From the NCBI RefSeq assembly GCF_000157895.3, contig NC_022663.1, forward strand, positions 1,550,001-1,614,000: DNA of 64,000 bases. Reading direction: 5' to 3'. The translations under genes were made by a program, and so were the position numbers. Under the pieces are notes generated by a model. It saw nothing but the letters and a program-made list of their open reading frames with translations. It did no database searches and was not told where the DNA came from. This DNA comes from Mycobacterium kansasii ATCC 12478. GTDB lineage: Bacteria > Actinomycetota > Actinomycetes > Mycobacteriales > Mycobacteriaceae. Every line of letters starts with the position of its first letter. Position 1 is the first letter of the stretch. Below, one piece after another: positions 40,623-49,800 of this stretch.

Positions 40623-41363
40623 TCAGACATTGGTCACGACGCGGTTGGCGACGGTGTTGGTGTGCTCGTTGATGTAGAAGTGCCCGCCGTCGAAAAACGA
40701 CAACGTGAATCTGCCGTCGGTGTGGTTGGCCCACCGGTGCAGCGACCCGGCATCGACGCGGTTGTCGTGGCGGCCGCCGATGACATGAATATCGGCGCGA
40801 ATGCGTACGCCGTTGCTGCAGTCGTACCGGTTGAGCGCCTCGTAGTCGCATCGCGCCGCATTGGTCAGCAGCGCGGCGAACTCCTCGTCGGCCAACAGCC
40901 GCGGGTCGGTCCCGCCCATGTTGGCAAGGTCGGCCAGCAGTTCGGTGTCACTGGTCGGCAGTTCGGGCAGATCGGCGACCGCGGACGGCACCGGCCCGGC
41001 CGACACCCACAGCTTGCGCACCGCGATGCCGCGTTGTTCGGCGATGCGGGCGAACTCGAAAGCGACCACCGCGCCCATGCTGTGCCCGAACAGCCGCAGC
41101 GGCGCCGCGCGGTGCCAGGGTCCTGCCTGGAACAGCCCGCGGGCCAGGTCGTGGATATCTCTGGGCGCCGGATGGTTCAGCCGCTCGGCCCGCTGCGGGT
41201 ACTGGACGATGAACGTGTCGCCGCCGGCGGCCAGGGCCGCTGCCAGTTTCCGGTAGCTGGCGGCCGCCGCTCCGGCGTGCGGGAACACCACGATAGCGCC
41301 GCGGTGAGATTGTCGGTCCGGCCCCGGCACGTGTTTGATCCAGGCCGCGAATGTGGTTGACAT
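40623..41363 (-). CDS. Type II thioesterase, MbtT-like
   Basis: The 246-residue alpha/beta hydrolase is of the TEII family: FPHAGAAAASYRKLA near the start, nucleophile Ser95 in LFGHSMGA, a catalytic Asp in the HVIGGRHDNRVDA region and His in FDGGHFYINEH. TEII enzymes clear misprimed or stalled carrier domains of NRPS/PKS lines. ATG 41363 has AAAGGG. It is adjacent to the mbtC-H operon but read in the opposite direction; mycobactin clusters of some mycobacteria carry such a gene (mbtT). Confidence 0.82.
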   Translation of the reverse strand: MSTTFAAWIKHVPGPDRQSHRGAIVVFPHAGAAAASYRKLAAALAAGGDTFIVQYPQRAERLNHPAPRDIHDLARGLFQAGPWHRAAPLRLFGHSMGAVVAFEFARIAEQRGIAVRKLWVSAGPVPSAVADLPELPTSDTELLADLANMGGTDPRLLADEEFAALLTNAARCDYEALNRYDCSNGVRIRADIHVIGGRHDNRVDAGSLHRWANHTDGRFTLSFFDGGHFYINEHTNTVANRVVTNV

Positions 41364-41383
41364 GTTTGCCCTTTCATCGATCG

Positions 41384-41818
41384 TCAGTGCGTCAGTGGGT
41401 GCCGTGTGGGGCATCGCTTGGTGGCGGCCCGGCTTTTCTTGACCGGGTCTTCCTTGGTTGTCGGTGCGCTCTGGTGTGCCGCGGGCGTCGCGTTCGACTC
41501 GACGGCACCGTCACACGGCATCTGATTCGGGATCGGGTGCCGCTGCGGCCCGGACTGAGATTCGTCGCGGGTCCGCCGCAGCACCGCGCAGTCCCTATGG
41601 TCATCGGCGTCATCGGCGTCATCGGCTTCGAAGGCGACCGGTGCGACCAACACCACCGCCCCGGAGCCAGTCCGCGCCAGGTGCTGCCCGCCGAGCCGCT
41701 CGAACACATTCACTGCGATTCCCTGCGCAGACTCAGTCAAAACTATGACGGGGGTAACGAAATAGCGGGCCGTCACGATCGCCTGCGATAGGGCAGTCTC
41801 AGCGCCGGCGATGGTCAT
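41384..41818 (-). CDS. Hypothetical protein upstream of the thioesterase
   Basis: A 144-residue open frame in the same direction as the thioesterase and ending 20 bp before it. It has a moderately hydrophobic start (LSQAIVTARYFVTPVIVLTES), a short acidic DDADDADD run produced by a 9-bp triplication, and a basic, low-complexity C-terminal half. No family is recognised; the first 60 residues look more protein-like than the rest, so it may be a truncated gene or 5' leader. Confidence 0.35.
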   Translation of the reverse strand: MTIAGAETALSQAIVTARYFVTPVIVLTESAQGIAVNVFERLGGQHLARTGSGAVVLVAPVAFEADDADDADDHRDCAVLRRTRDESQSGPQRHPIPNQMPCDGAVESNATPAAHQSAPTTKEDPVKKSRAATKRCPTRHPLTH

Positions 41819-42120
41819 GACCAGGATGCGCGCCGGGGATGCGCCTCAGCATGTCGCGCGCGTCGTGGCCGGTGCGGCGGTGAACGTCCGTTCATCGGGT
41901 CGTCCAGATACCGCGCGGTGCCCTCTCAGCTGCGTGTTTACCGGCTAGCGGCGGCGGGTATGCGGGTCGCAACGGTCTGCGTATGTGCAGACTGCGCAGC
42001 GGTTTTCGCTGATTTCGCCTCGTCGGCGGCTTTGATGGCTCGCCGCCGTAGCGTCGCCAGCCGATCTGCCGGCCGGCCAAAGCTGAACATATGGAGCTGA
42101 TCATGGGGGGAGGTGGCTAT
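41819..42120. other. Divergent spacer before the mbtC-K operon
   Basis: This region separates the leftward thioesterase arm from the rightward NRPS/PKS operon and should contain both promoters. I find no IdeR-type box (ttaggttaggctaacctaa) on either strand and no convincing gene. One short Arg-rich frame on the minus strand (41892-42104) looks spurious. Confidence 0.45.
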
Positions 42121-42246
42121 GGCATTGGGGGCATTGGGGGCACTGGGGGCACTGGGGGCACTGGCGCCATTGGCGCCATTGGCGGCATTGGCGGCATTGG
42201 CGGCGTTGGCGGCGTTGGCGGCATTGGCGGCATTGGCGGCGTTGGG
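42121..42246 (+). repeat. 9-bp tandem repeat, 14 units, upstream of mbtC
   Basis: Fourteen units of ggcattggc-like sequence run without interruption. From ATG 42103 (with GGAG upstream) they encode Gly-Ile/Thr/Val-Gly triplets, followed by a Trp/Pro-rich stretch (GPWCPDVWPGPAWVWTNPWLG). The frame runs on past the mbtC start out of phase, so a full-length protein is doubtful. The Gly-rich pattern resembles PE_PGRS sequence but no PE domain is present. It may be a short glycine-rich leader or a VNTR. Confidence 0.7.
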
Positions 42247-42398
42247 CCTTGGTGCCCCGACGTTTGGCCGGGACCAGCATGGGTATGGACGAACCCATGG
42301 CTCGGCCGGACGGGGCCCAGTTGGGTGCGGCGGCGCCCGGCCCTCCGTGCGTCGATCGGCCGCCGCGAGCGGAGGCGGGGCACACGAGGATGTCTGAG

Positions 42399-43730
42399 AT
42401 GTCTGACCGCCAGCCGAGCACCGTCGTCGACCCCGATCCGATCGTCATCGTCGGCATGGCGATCGAAGCACCCGGCGGTGTCGACACCGCGGCGGACTAC
42501 TGGGACTTCCTGTCACAACGACAGGAAGGGTTGTGCCCGCTGCCCACCGACCGGGGCTGGCCGATTCGCGACCTGCTGACCGGATCCTGCCGTGAGGGAT
42601 TCAAGCGGATTCACAATTGCGGCGGTTTTTTGACCGGGGCGGCTACGTTCGACCCGGCGTTCTTCGGCATTTCGCTGCGCGAGGCCATCTCGATGGACCC
42701 GCAGCAACGGGTCGCCCTGCGAGTCGCCTGGCGCGCCCTGGAAGGCACCGGCATCAACCCCGACGACCTGGCCGGACACGACGTCGGCTGCTACGTCGGC
42801 GCCTACCTCTCTGGTTACGGACCCGACATGGCGGAGTTCTCCGGCCACAGCGGACGCTTGCTCACCGGGACCGCGTCCGGCGTGATTTCCGGCCGGATCT
42901 CCTACCTGTTGGGGCTGGCCGGCCCCGCGTTGACGATCGACTCCTCCTGCTCGTCTGCGCTGGCAGCACTTCACGTTGCGGTGCAGGCATTGCGGGCCGG
43001 CGACTGCGACATGGCCCTGGCCGGCGGAGTCACCGTGATGGGCTCTCCCGGCTTCTTCGTCGAGTTCTCCAAGCAGCACGCCCTGTCCGACGATGGACAC
43101 TGCCGGCCCTACAGCGCGCAGGCTAGCGGAACCGTCTGGGCCGAGGGCGCGGCAATGTTTGTGCTGCAGCGGAAGTCGGCTGCGCTGCGCAACGGCCGGC
43201 GGGTCCTGGCCGAGGTCCGCGCCAGCGCCCTCAACCAGGACGGCCGCAGCGCCGGGCTCGCGGCCCCCTCCAGCGCGGCGCAGCGCCGACTGTTCCGGCG
43301 GGCCATGGCCCAGGCCGGCCTCGGGCCCGAGCAGATCGGCATGATCGAGGGACACGGCACCGGCACCCGGCTGGGTGACCGCACCGAACTGCAGGCGCTG
43401 GCCGAAACCTACGGGAACACCGAACCGGGCTGCGGCGCACTGCTGGGGTCGGTGAAGTCCAACTTCGGCCACGCGCAAGCTGCCGGCGGCGGGCTAGGAC
43501 TGGCCAAGGTTCTGGTCGCCGCCGAACATGGCGCCGTTCCGCCCACCCTGCACGCCGCCGAGGTGAGCCGGGAAATCGATTGGGACAGTCAGGGTTTGCG
43601 CCTAGCGCAGGAACTGACCCCGTGGCCGGCCGTGGACGGGCAACGGATCGGCGCGGTCTCCGCCTTCGGCATCAGCGGCACCAATGCCCACGTGATCGTC
43701 TCGATGGCCTCGATAGCAGGTGCCGCATGA
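42399..43730 (+). CDS. mbtC: MbtC-like beta-ketoacyl synthase
   Basis: The 443-residue stand-alone ketosynthase has an intact Cys-His-His triad: Cys184 (DSSCSSALAAL), His319 (EGHGTGTRLGD) and His358 (KSNFGHAQAA). In mycobactin assembly MbtC works with MbtD to extend the lysyl intermediate by one malonate unit. The ATG at 42399 (MSDRQPST) has GAGG eight bases upstream and gives the family length; earlier starts lack a site. Its stop overlaps the mbtD start (ATGA). It is the first gene of the overlapping mbtC-H operon; mbtA and mbtB are not upstream. Confidence 0.88.
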   Translation: MSDRQPSTVVDPDPIVIVGMAIEAPGGVDTAADYWDFLSQRQEGLCPLPTDRGWPIRDLLTGSCREGFKRIHNCGGFLTGAATFDPAFFGISLREAISMDPQQRVALRVAWRALEGTGINPDDLAGHDVGCYVGAYLSGYGPDMAEFSGHSGRLLTGTASGVISGRISYLLGLAGPALTIDSSCSSALAALHVAVQALRAGDCDMALAGGVTVMGSPGFFVEFSKQHALSDDGHCRPYSAQASGTVWAEGAAMFVLQRKSAALRNGRRVLAEVRASALNQDGRSAGLAAPSSAAQRRLFRRAMAQAGLGPEQIGMIEGHGTGTRLGDRTELQALAETYGNTEPGCGALLGSVKSNFGHAQAAGGGLGLAKVLVAAEHGAVPPTLHAAEVSREIDWDSQGLRLAQELTPWPAVDGQRIGAVSAFGISGTNAHVIVSMASIAGAA

Positions 43731-46700
43731 CGGCGACGCACCGACTTCCCGACAACCGCGTGCCGGTGCTGCTCAGCGCACATGAAGAAGAGCTGATCGG
43801 TCAGGATGCCGCGGCCATCCTCGACTACCTCGAGCACCTCGCGACGCAACCCGGAACCGACGACGTGACCCCGGCGGTGGCGGCCACGCTGTTGCGCACC
43901 CGGCGGGTGCGCCGACACCGCGCGGTCGTGCGGGCCGCCGACCGCGCTGATCTCGAGTCCGGGCTGCGCGCGCTGGCCGCCGGAGAACGGCATCCGCTGG
44001 TCGCCCGCTCTTCGGAGAACGCCAATACTCGAACCGCGTTCGCGTTCCCGGGTCAGGGCAATCAGTGGCCCTCGATGGGAGCCCAGGCCTACCAGTGCCT
44101 TCCGGCGTACCGGGCCGAGGCGGACCGATGCGCGCAAGCGTTCGCCGCCGCGGGTTTGCCTTCGCCGCTGCCCTATCTGTTGGGCGAGCTGCCGGCCGGC
44201 TCCTCAGCCCACACGGACCACGGCTGGTCGCAGATCGACATCCAGGGAGCACAATTCACCCACGCCGCCAGTCTGGCGCAGCTGTGGCGGTCTTGCGGAG
44301 TGCTGCCGGACCTCAGCATTGGGCACAGCCTGGGAGAGGCGGCGGCCGCCTATGTGGCCGGCACCATCACGCTGGCGGACGCGGTCGCGGTCGTGGCCGC
44401 CCGGGCCACGGTGGTCGGCCGGCTGTCGGGCCGCTACGGGATGGCGGTCCTCAGCATGGGCGCCGACCGGGCCGAGCGATTGATCGCCGAAACGCCGGGC
44501 TGGCTGGAAGTTTCGGCAGTCAACTCGCCGTCGTCAAGTGTCGTTTCCGGGGACCGCGACGCGGTGGCCGCCATCGTGGGACGAGCCGAAAAGGACGGTA
44601 TCTTCGCCCGCGAGCTGACCGTCGACTATCCCGGGCACACCAGCAAGCTGGAATCGCTGCGCGACACATTGCGCGAACTGCTGCCCGCATCGAAGTTCTT
44701 GGACGCACCGGTGGAGTTCGTCAGCTCGGCTCGCGGCGACGTCGTCACGCCAGACACCGACTTCACCGACTACTGGTACCAGAACCTGCGCAACACAGTC
44801 AGATTCGATCAGGCCGCGGTAACGGCTCGGCAACGCGGCGCGGGCACGTTCGTGGAAATGTCGGCGCATCCGTCGCTGCGCTACGCACTCGCCGAACTGG
44901 CCGAAGACGCCCTGATCCTGGGTTCGGGGCGCCGTGACGAACCCGTCGTGGAGCACCTGTCCGCCAGCATCGCCGCTGCCGCGGTGGCCAATCCCGGTTA
45001 CCGCTGGAGTGACGTCGCGGGCGTCGGCGACCAGCCGCTGCTGCGGGGTTTCCCGACCGCGCCGATGCGGGCCGTACATTTGTGGGCCACCCCCGAGCCG
45101 TTGCCGCCGGCACCCGGGTCGGCTCTGGTGGTCGCCTACGAGCGGTGGGAGCAGCTGCCGGCGCACGACCAGGGTCAACACGGCGCGGCCGACCGGCCGG
45201 CCACCGCCGTCGCGATCGTGACGCCCGACTCGGCCGGCGATCGGTTGGCGCGCCGGCTGACGGAGGCGGTCAGGGCGCATCCCGCGTGCGCCCTGACGGG
45301 ACCAGCCGAGGCGGAGATCGCCGTGATCATCGCACCGGCTCTGCTGCAGCCGGACGCGGTCGCCGCAGCCGGCCAACTCCGCAGCGGCGCGAAACAACTC
45401 GACTATCACCAGGCGGTCGGTCCGCGCTGTCGACGCGTCTGGCTGGTCACCATGTGCGGTGAACAGGTGGACGCTCGCGCACCGCTAGCTTTGCCGGCGC
45501 AGGCCGCGCTGGCCGCGATGCACCGCAGCGTCGGTTTCGAGTTCCCCGACCAGACATTCGCCCACCTCGACGTGCCGGGCCGGGAAATCGACGAGGCGAC
45601 AGCCCGCCGGTGCATCGATGTGTTGCTGGACGATCACACCGAAGTCGCGGTGCGCGCACACGATTCGGGCACCGGGCTCGATAGCTTCGTCCGGACACTG
45701 CGCCAGTCCGCCGAATCCGCGCCCGAAGGCGTCGACGCCGCGGCTTTGGACCATGTGGTGATCACCGGCGGCAACGGCACCATCGGCCTGCGGTACGCCC
45801 GGCACTGCGTCGAACACGGCGCTCGGCGGGTCACGCTGTTGAGCCGCAACAGCGTCGACCGGGACGAGCTGGACCGGTTGACGGCGGGATACCCCGCGCA
45901 AGTGCACGCCCCGGCTTGCGACATCACCGACGCCGACGCGCTGTCGGCGGTGGCCGGCGAGTACGCGGGCGACGGCGCGTCGCTGCTGATCCACGCCGCC
46001 GGCGCAGCCCGCTTCGCCCCCCATGACCAACTCGGCGGCCTGGAGTGGGCAGATGTGTTCTCCGCCAAGGTAACCGGCCTGGTCCGGATGACCGACGCCT
46101 GGCCGCTGCGGCCGGATGCGCGGATCCTGCTGTGTTCCTCGGTATCCGGAGTGTGGGGCGGCTACGGGCACGCCGGCTATGCGGCATCCAACCGGATGCT
46201 CGACACCGTGGCCGCCCAGTTGCGCGGTAACGGATTGAACTGCATGTCGGTGCGGTGGGGCTTGTGGCAGGGCACCACGATCGCCGGCGCCGACGACGTC
46301 GCCCGCATTGAGCGGTCCGGCTTGATCGCCATGGACCCCGACGCGGCGATCACGACCGGTCTCGGGTGCCGTCAAGGCGACCCGCTGATTCTGGCCGCCG
46401 ATTTCGACCGCCTTCGGGTGTTCTTCGAAAGCCAGGGCGCCGCAATGCCGTTCACCTCGACGACAACCGCCGAAAGCGACGACGATTCGGCGGCCGACAG
46501 CCGGAGTCCGGACCAGCGACCGATCAGTGAGCTGGTACGCGCCGAGATCGCTGCGGCATTCAGTCTCGATGGTCCGGCGGCGGTCGACCTGAACGTGGCG
46601 CTGGTCGACCTCGGCGCGGACTCGATGCTGGCGCTGGACCTGCGTGACCGGTTACGTCGATGGACCGGCCAATCGGTGCCCGCAGCCCGACTGCTCGGCG

Positions 46701-46843
46701 GTATCACCGGCGCCGAGCTGATCGCGATTCTGCAGTCGGCTCTCAGCGCGGACCGCCCAGCCGCAAGCCCGGAGCCGACGGCGGAGCCCGGGTCTACCGC
46801 GAATCCCGAAAGACGAGAAAGGTTGAGATCCTCGCGTGACTGA
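43727..46843 (+). CDS. mbtD: MbtD-like polyketide synthase (AT-KR-ACP)
   Basis: The 1038-residue protein starts with the linker MTATHRLPDNRVPVLLSAHEEELIG. It has an acyltransferase (about 105-405; FPGQGNQWPSMG, Ser201 in GHSLGE), a ketoreductase (about 665-860; VVITGGNGTIG, active-site CSSVSGVWGG and Tyr in HAGYAASN) and an ACP (Ser966 in LGADSML). With MbtC it forms a split PKS module making the beta-hydroxy acid of mycobactins. It is similar to M. tuberculosis MbtD throughout. Both ends overlap neighbouring genes. Confidence 0.9.
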   Translation: MTATHRLPDNRVPVLLSAHEEELIGQDAAAILDYLEHLATQPGTDDVTPAVAATLLRTRRVRRHRAVVRAADRADLESGLRALAAGERHPLVARSSENANTRTAFAFPGQGNQWPSMGAQAYQCLPAYRAEADRCAQAFAAAGLPSPLPYLLGELPAGSSAHTDHGWSQIDIQGAQFTHAASLAQLWRSCGVLPDLSIGHSLGEAAAAYVAGTITLADAVAVVAARATVVGRLSGRYGMAVLSMGADRAERLIAETPGWLEVSAVNSPSSSVVSGDRDAVAAIVGRAEKDGIFARELTVDYPGHTSKLESLRDTLRELLPASKFLDAPVEFVSSARGDVVTPDTDFTDYWYQNLRNTVRFDQAAVTARQRGAGTFVEMSAHPSLRYALAELAEDALILGSGRRDEPVVEHLSASIAAAAVANPGYRWSDVAGVGDQPLLRGFPTAPMRAVHLWATPEPLPPAPGSALVVAYERWEQLPAHDQGQHGAADRPATAVAIVTPDSAGDRLARRLTEAVRAHPACALTGPAEAEIAVIIAPALLQPDAVAAAGQLRSGAKQLDYHQAVGPRCRRVWLVTMCGEQVDARAPLALPAQAALAAMHRSVGFEFPDQTFAHLDVPGREIDEATARRCIDVLLDDHTEVAVRAHDSGTGLDSFVRTLRQSAESAPEGVDAAALDHVVITGGNGTIGLRYARHCVEHGARRVTLLSRNSVDRDELDRLTAGYPAQVHAPACDITDADALSAVAGEYAGDGASLLIHAAGAARFAPHDQLGGLEWADVFSAKVTGLVRMTDAWPLRPDARILLCSSVSGVWGGYGHAGYAASNRMLDTVAAQLRGNGLNCMSVRWGLWQGTTIAGADDVARIERSGLIAMDPDAAITTGLGCRQGDPLILAADFDRLRVFFESQGAAMPFTSTTTAESDDDSAADSRSPDQRPISELVRAEIAAAFSLDGPAAVDLNVALVDLGADSMLALDLRDRLRRWTGQSVPAARLLGGITGAELIAILQSALSADRPAASPEPTAEPGSTANPERRERLRSSRD

Positions 46844-49800
46844 CACCCACCAAGACCTGACGTCGTTACGCCGTGGGCTGCCCGAGCCTGACTTGGCCTG
46901 GTCCGCGTCGCCTCCCCAGGACTCACAGCAGGACCCCGGCCCCCCGCTGTCCGATGGTCAGCGCCGGCTGTGGTTCGTGCAGTCGATCGACCCGAGCAGC
47001 TCACTGCTCAACGTCTGCGCGTCCTACCGGTTGACCGGAACCGTCGACGTCGGGCGGTTACACCGGGCGCTGGACGCCGTTGCGGTTCGGCACCCGGTGC
47101 TGCGCACCACTTATCACGCCGACGACGACGGAGATCCGCGCCCGGTGGTGCACGATGACCTGCGGCCCGGCTGGGCCCAACACGACCTTTGCGGGCTGTC
47201 CGAGCAGGCCCGGCAGTTGCGGCTGGAAGTACTGGCGCAACGGCAGTTTCGCCGTCCCTTCGATCTGGCCGCCGACTCCCCGCTGCGGGTCACCGCGGTG
47301 CGACTGAGCAACGACGAGCTGATGCTGTTGATCACCGCCCATCACATCGCTTGGGATGACGCATCGTGGGGCCCGTTCTTCACGGACTTGACCCGTGCCT
47401 ACTCCGACACCGCCGGCCTCGACGGCGCGACGCCACCGGTGCCGGCTGCTACCGCCGGCACCCTCGACGAGGATCTGGCCTATTGGCGATCGTTGATGGC
47501 GGATCTGCCCGAGCCGCTGGAACTTCCGGGTGCCAACGGTTCTGCGGTGCCCAGCACCTGGCGAGCGCAACGGGTGTCGGCTCAGCTGTCCGCGGACACC
47601 CTCGGCCGGGTCACCGCGCTGGCCGGCAAGTGCGAGGCCACCCCCTACGTGGTGATGCTGGCCGCATTCGCCGCGCTGATCCACCGCTACACCCATGCCA
47701 CGGATTTCCTGATCGCGGCACCGGTTACGGACCGCAATGCCGGGGCCGAGAATGCGATCGGCTACTACGGCAACACCGTCGTGGTACGAGCCCAGCCGCA
47801 GCCGCGGCAGACATTCCGTGACCTGCTGGCGCACACCCGCGACGTCACCACCGGGGCTTTCGCCCACCAGCGTGTCAACCTCGACTGGCTGGTGCGGGAG
47901 TCCAACCCCGACCGTCGCCACGGCGCCGACCGGATGACCCGGGTGAGCTTCGGCCTCCGCGAATCCGACGGCGGCGGCTTCTGCCCGCCCGGCGTGCAGT
48001 GCCGCCGCGGCGATCTGCAAGGCCAATTCAGCCAGTTGCCCTTGAGCTTCACGGTGGAGTTGTCCGGAACCGGGGCGCTGGTGGAGGCCGAGTACCTCGT
48101 CGAGGTGCTCGATCCGCCGCTGGCCACTCAGCTGCTCGAGCATTACGCCATCCTGCTCGACAGCGCGCTGGCCGACCCCGACACCGAGCTGAATCGGCTC
48201 TCGCTGTTCGGTGCCGCCGAAGCCGAGTGGCTGCGCAAAGTCGCCACCGGCCAGCAGTTCTCGACGACACCCACCACCATGCCGGCGTTGGTGGCCGAAC
48301 GCGCGGCGTCCTCGCCCGACGCCGTCGCCGTCGTCTACGAGGACCGTCAATACACCTACCGCGAACTCAACGAGGAAGCAAACCGGTTGGCGCACTGGCT
48401 GATCGACCAGGGCGTTGGGACCGAGGACCGCGTAGCGGTGGTCCTGGACAAGTCTCCGGAGTTGGTCATCACCGCCCTGGGCGTCCTCAAAGCCGGTGCC
48501 GTCTACCTACCGGTCGACCCGACCTATCCAGAAGACCGGCTGTCCTACATCCTCGACGACGCCGAGGCCAAACTTGTGCTGCGCGAACCGGTTACCGACC
48601 TGGCAGGGTATTCGCCGGCCGACCCGGCGCCCGACGAGCTGGTCCGGCCGCTGCGGCCCGCCAACACCGCCTACCTGATCTACACCTCCGGATCCACCGG
48701 CCTGCCCAAGGGGGTGCCGGTGCCGCATGCCCCGGTCACCGAATACTTCGTCTGGTTCGGCGACGAGTACCAGGTCGACGAGACCGACCGGCTGCTACAG
48801 GTGGCCTCGCCCGGGTTCGACGTGTCCATCGCCGAGATCTTCGGGCTGCTGATCTGTGGGGGCCGGCTGGTGATTCCGCGGCCGGACGGGTTGCGCGACA
48901 TCGGTTATCTGACCGATCTGCTCTACCGCGAGGGCATCACCTCGATGCACTTCGTGCCATCGCTGCTCGGCCTGTTCCTGTCGCTGCCCGGTGTCAACCA
49001 GTGGCGCACCCTGCGCCGGGTGCCGATCGGCGGGGAGCCGCTGCCGGGTGAGGTCGCCGACAAGTTCCACGCCACCTTCGACGCGCTGTTGTACAACTTC
49101 TACGGACCGACCGAGACCGTCATCAACGCCACCAGCTATCAGGTCGAAGGCACCCAGGGCACCCGGATCGTCCCGATCGGCCGGCCCAAGATCAACACCC
49201 AGGTGTATCTGCTCGACGATGCGCTGCAGCCCGTCCCGGTCGGGGTGATCGGCGAAATCTATATCGGCGGAACGCATATGGCCCATGGTTACCACCGCCG
49301 GCCGGCGCTGACCGCCGAACGCTTCGTCGCCGACCCGTTCACCCCCGGCGGGCGGCTGTACCGGTCCGGGGACTTGGCCCGCCGCAACGCCGACGGCGAC
49401 ATCGAATTCGTCGGCCGGGCCGACGAGCAGGTGAAGATCCGCGGCTTCCGCATCGAGCTCGGCGAAATCGCCGCGGCCATCTCGGTCGATCCCAGCGTCG
49501 GGCAGGCGGTCGTGATCGCCATCGATCTGCCGGGGCTCGGCAAGAGCCTGGTCGGCTACGTGACTCCGTCCGACGGCGGCACCGAAACCGTCGACGTGGA
49601 CCGCATCCGGGCCCGGGTGGCCGCCGCGCTGCCGGACTACATGACCCCCGCCGCCTACGTCGTCCTCGACGAAATCCCGATCACGACGCACGGCAAGATC
49701 GACCGGGACGCGCTGCCGCAGCCCGAGATCGCGTCGGCCGCCGAATATCGCGAACCCACCACGGCGTCCGAGCGCATTGTCGCCGGCTTGTTCACCCAGT

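Noticed and set aside
41892..42104. Small Arg-rich frame upstream of mbtC
   Set aside because: No ribosome site, no conserved pattern, atypical composition.
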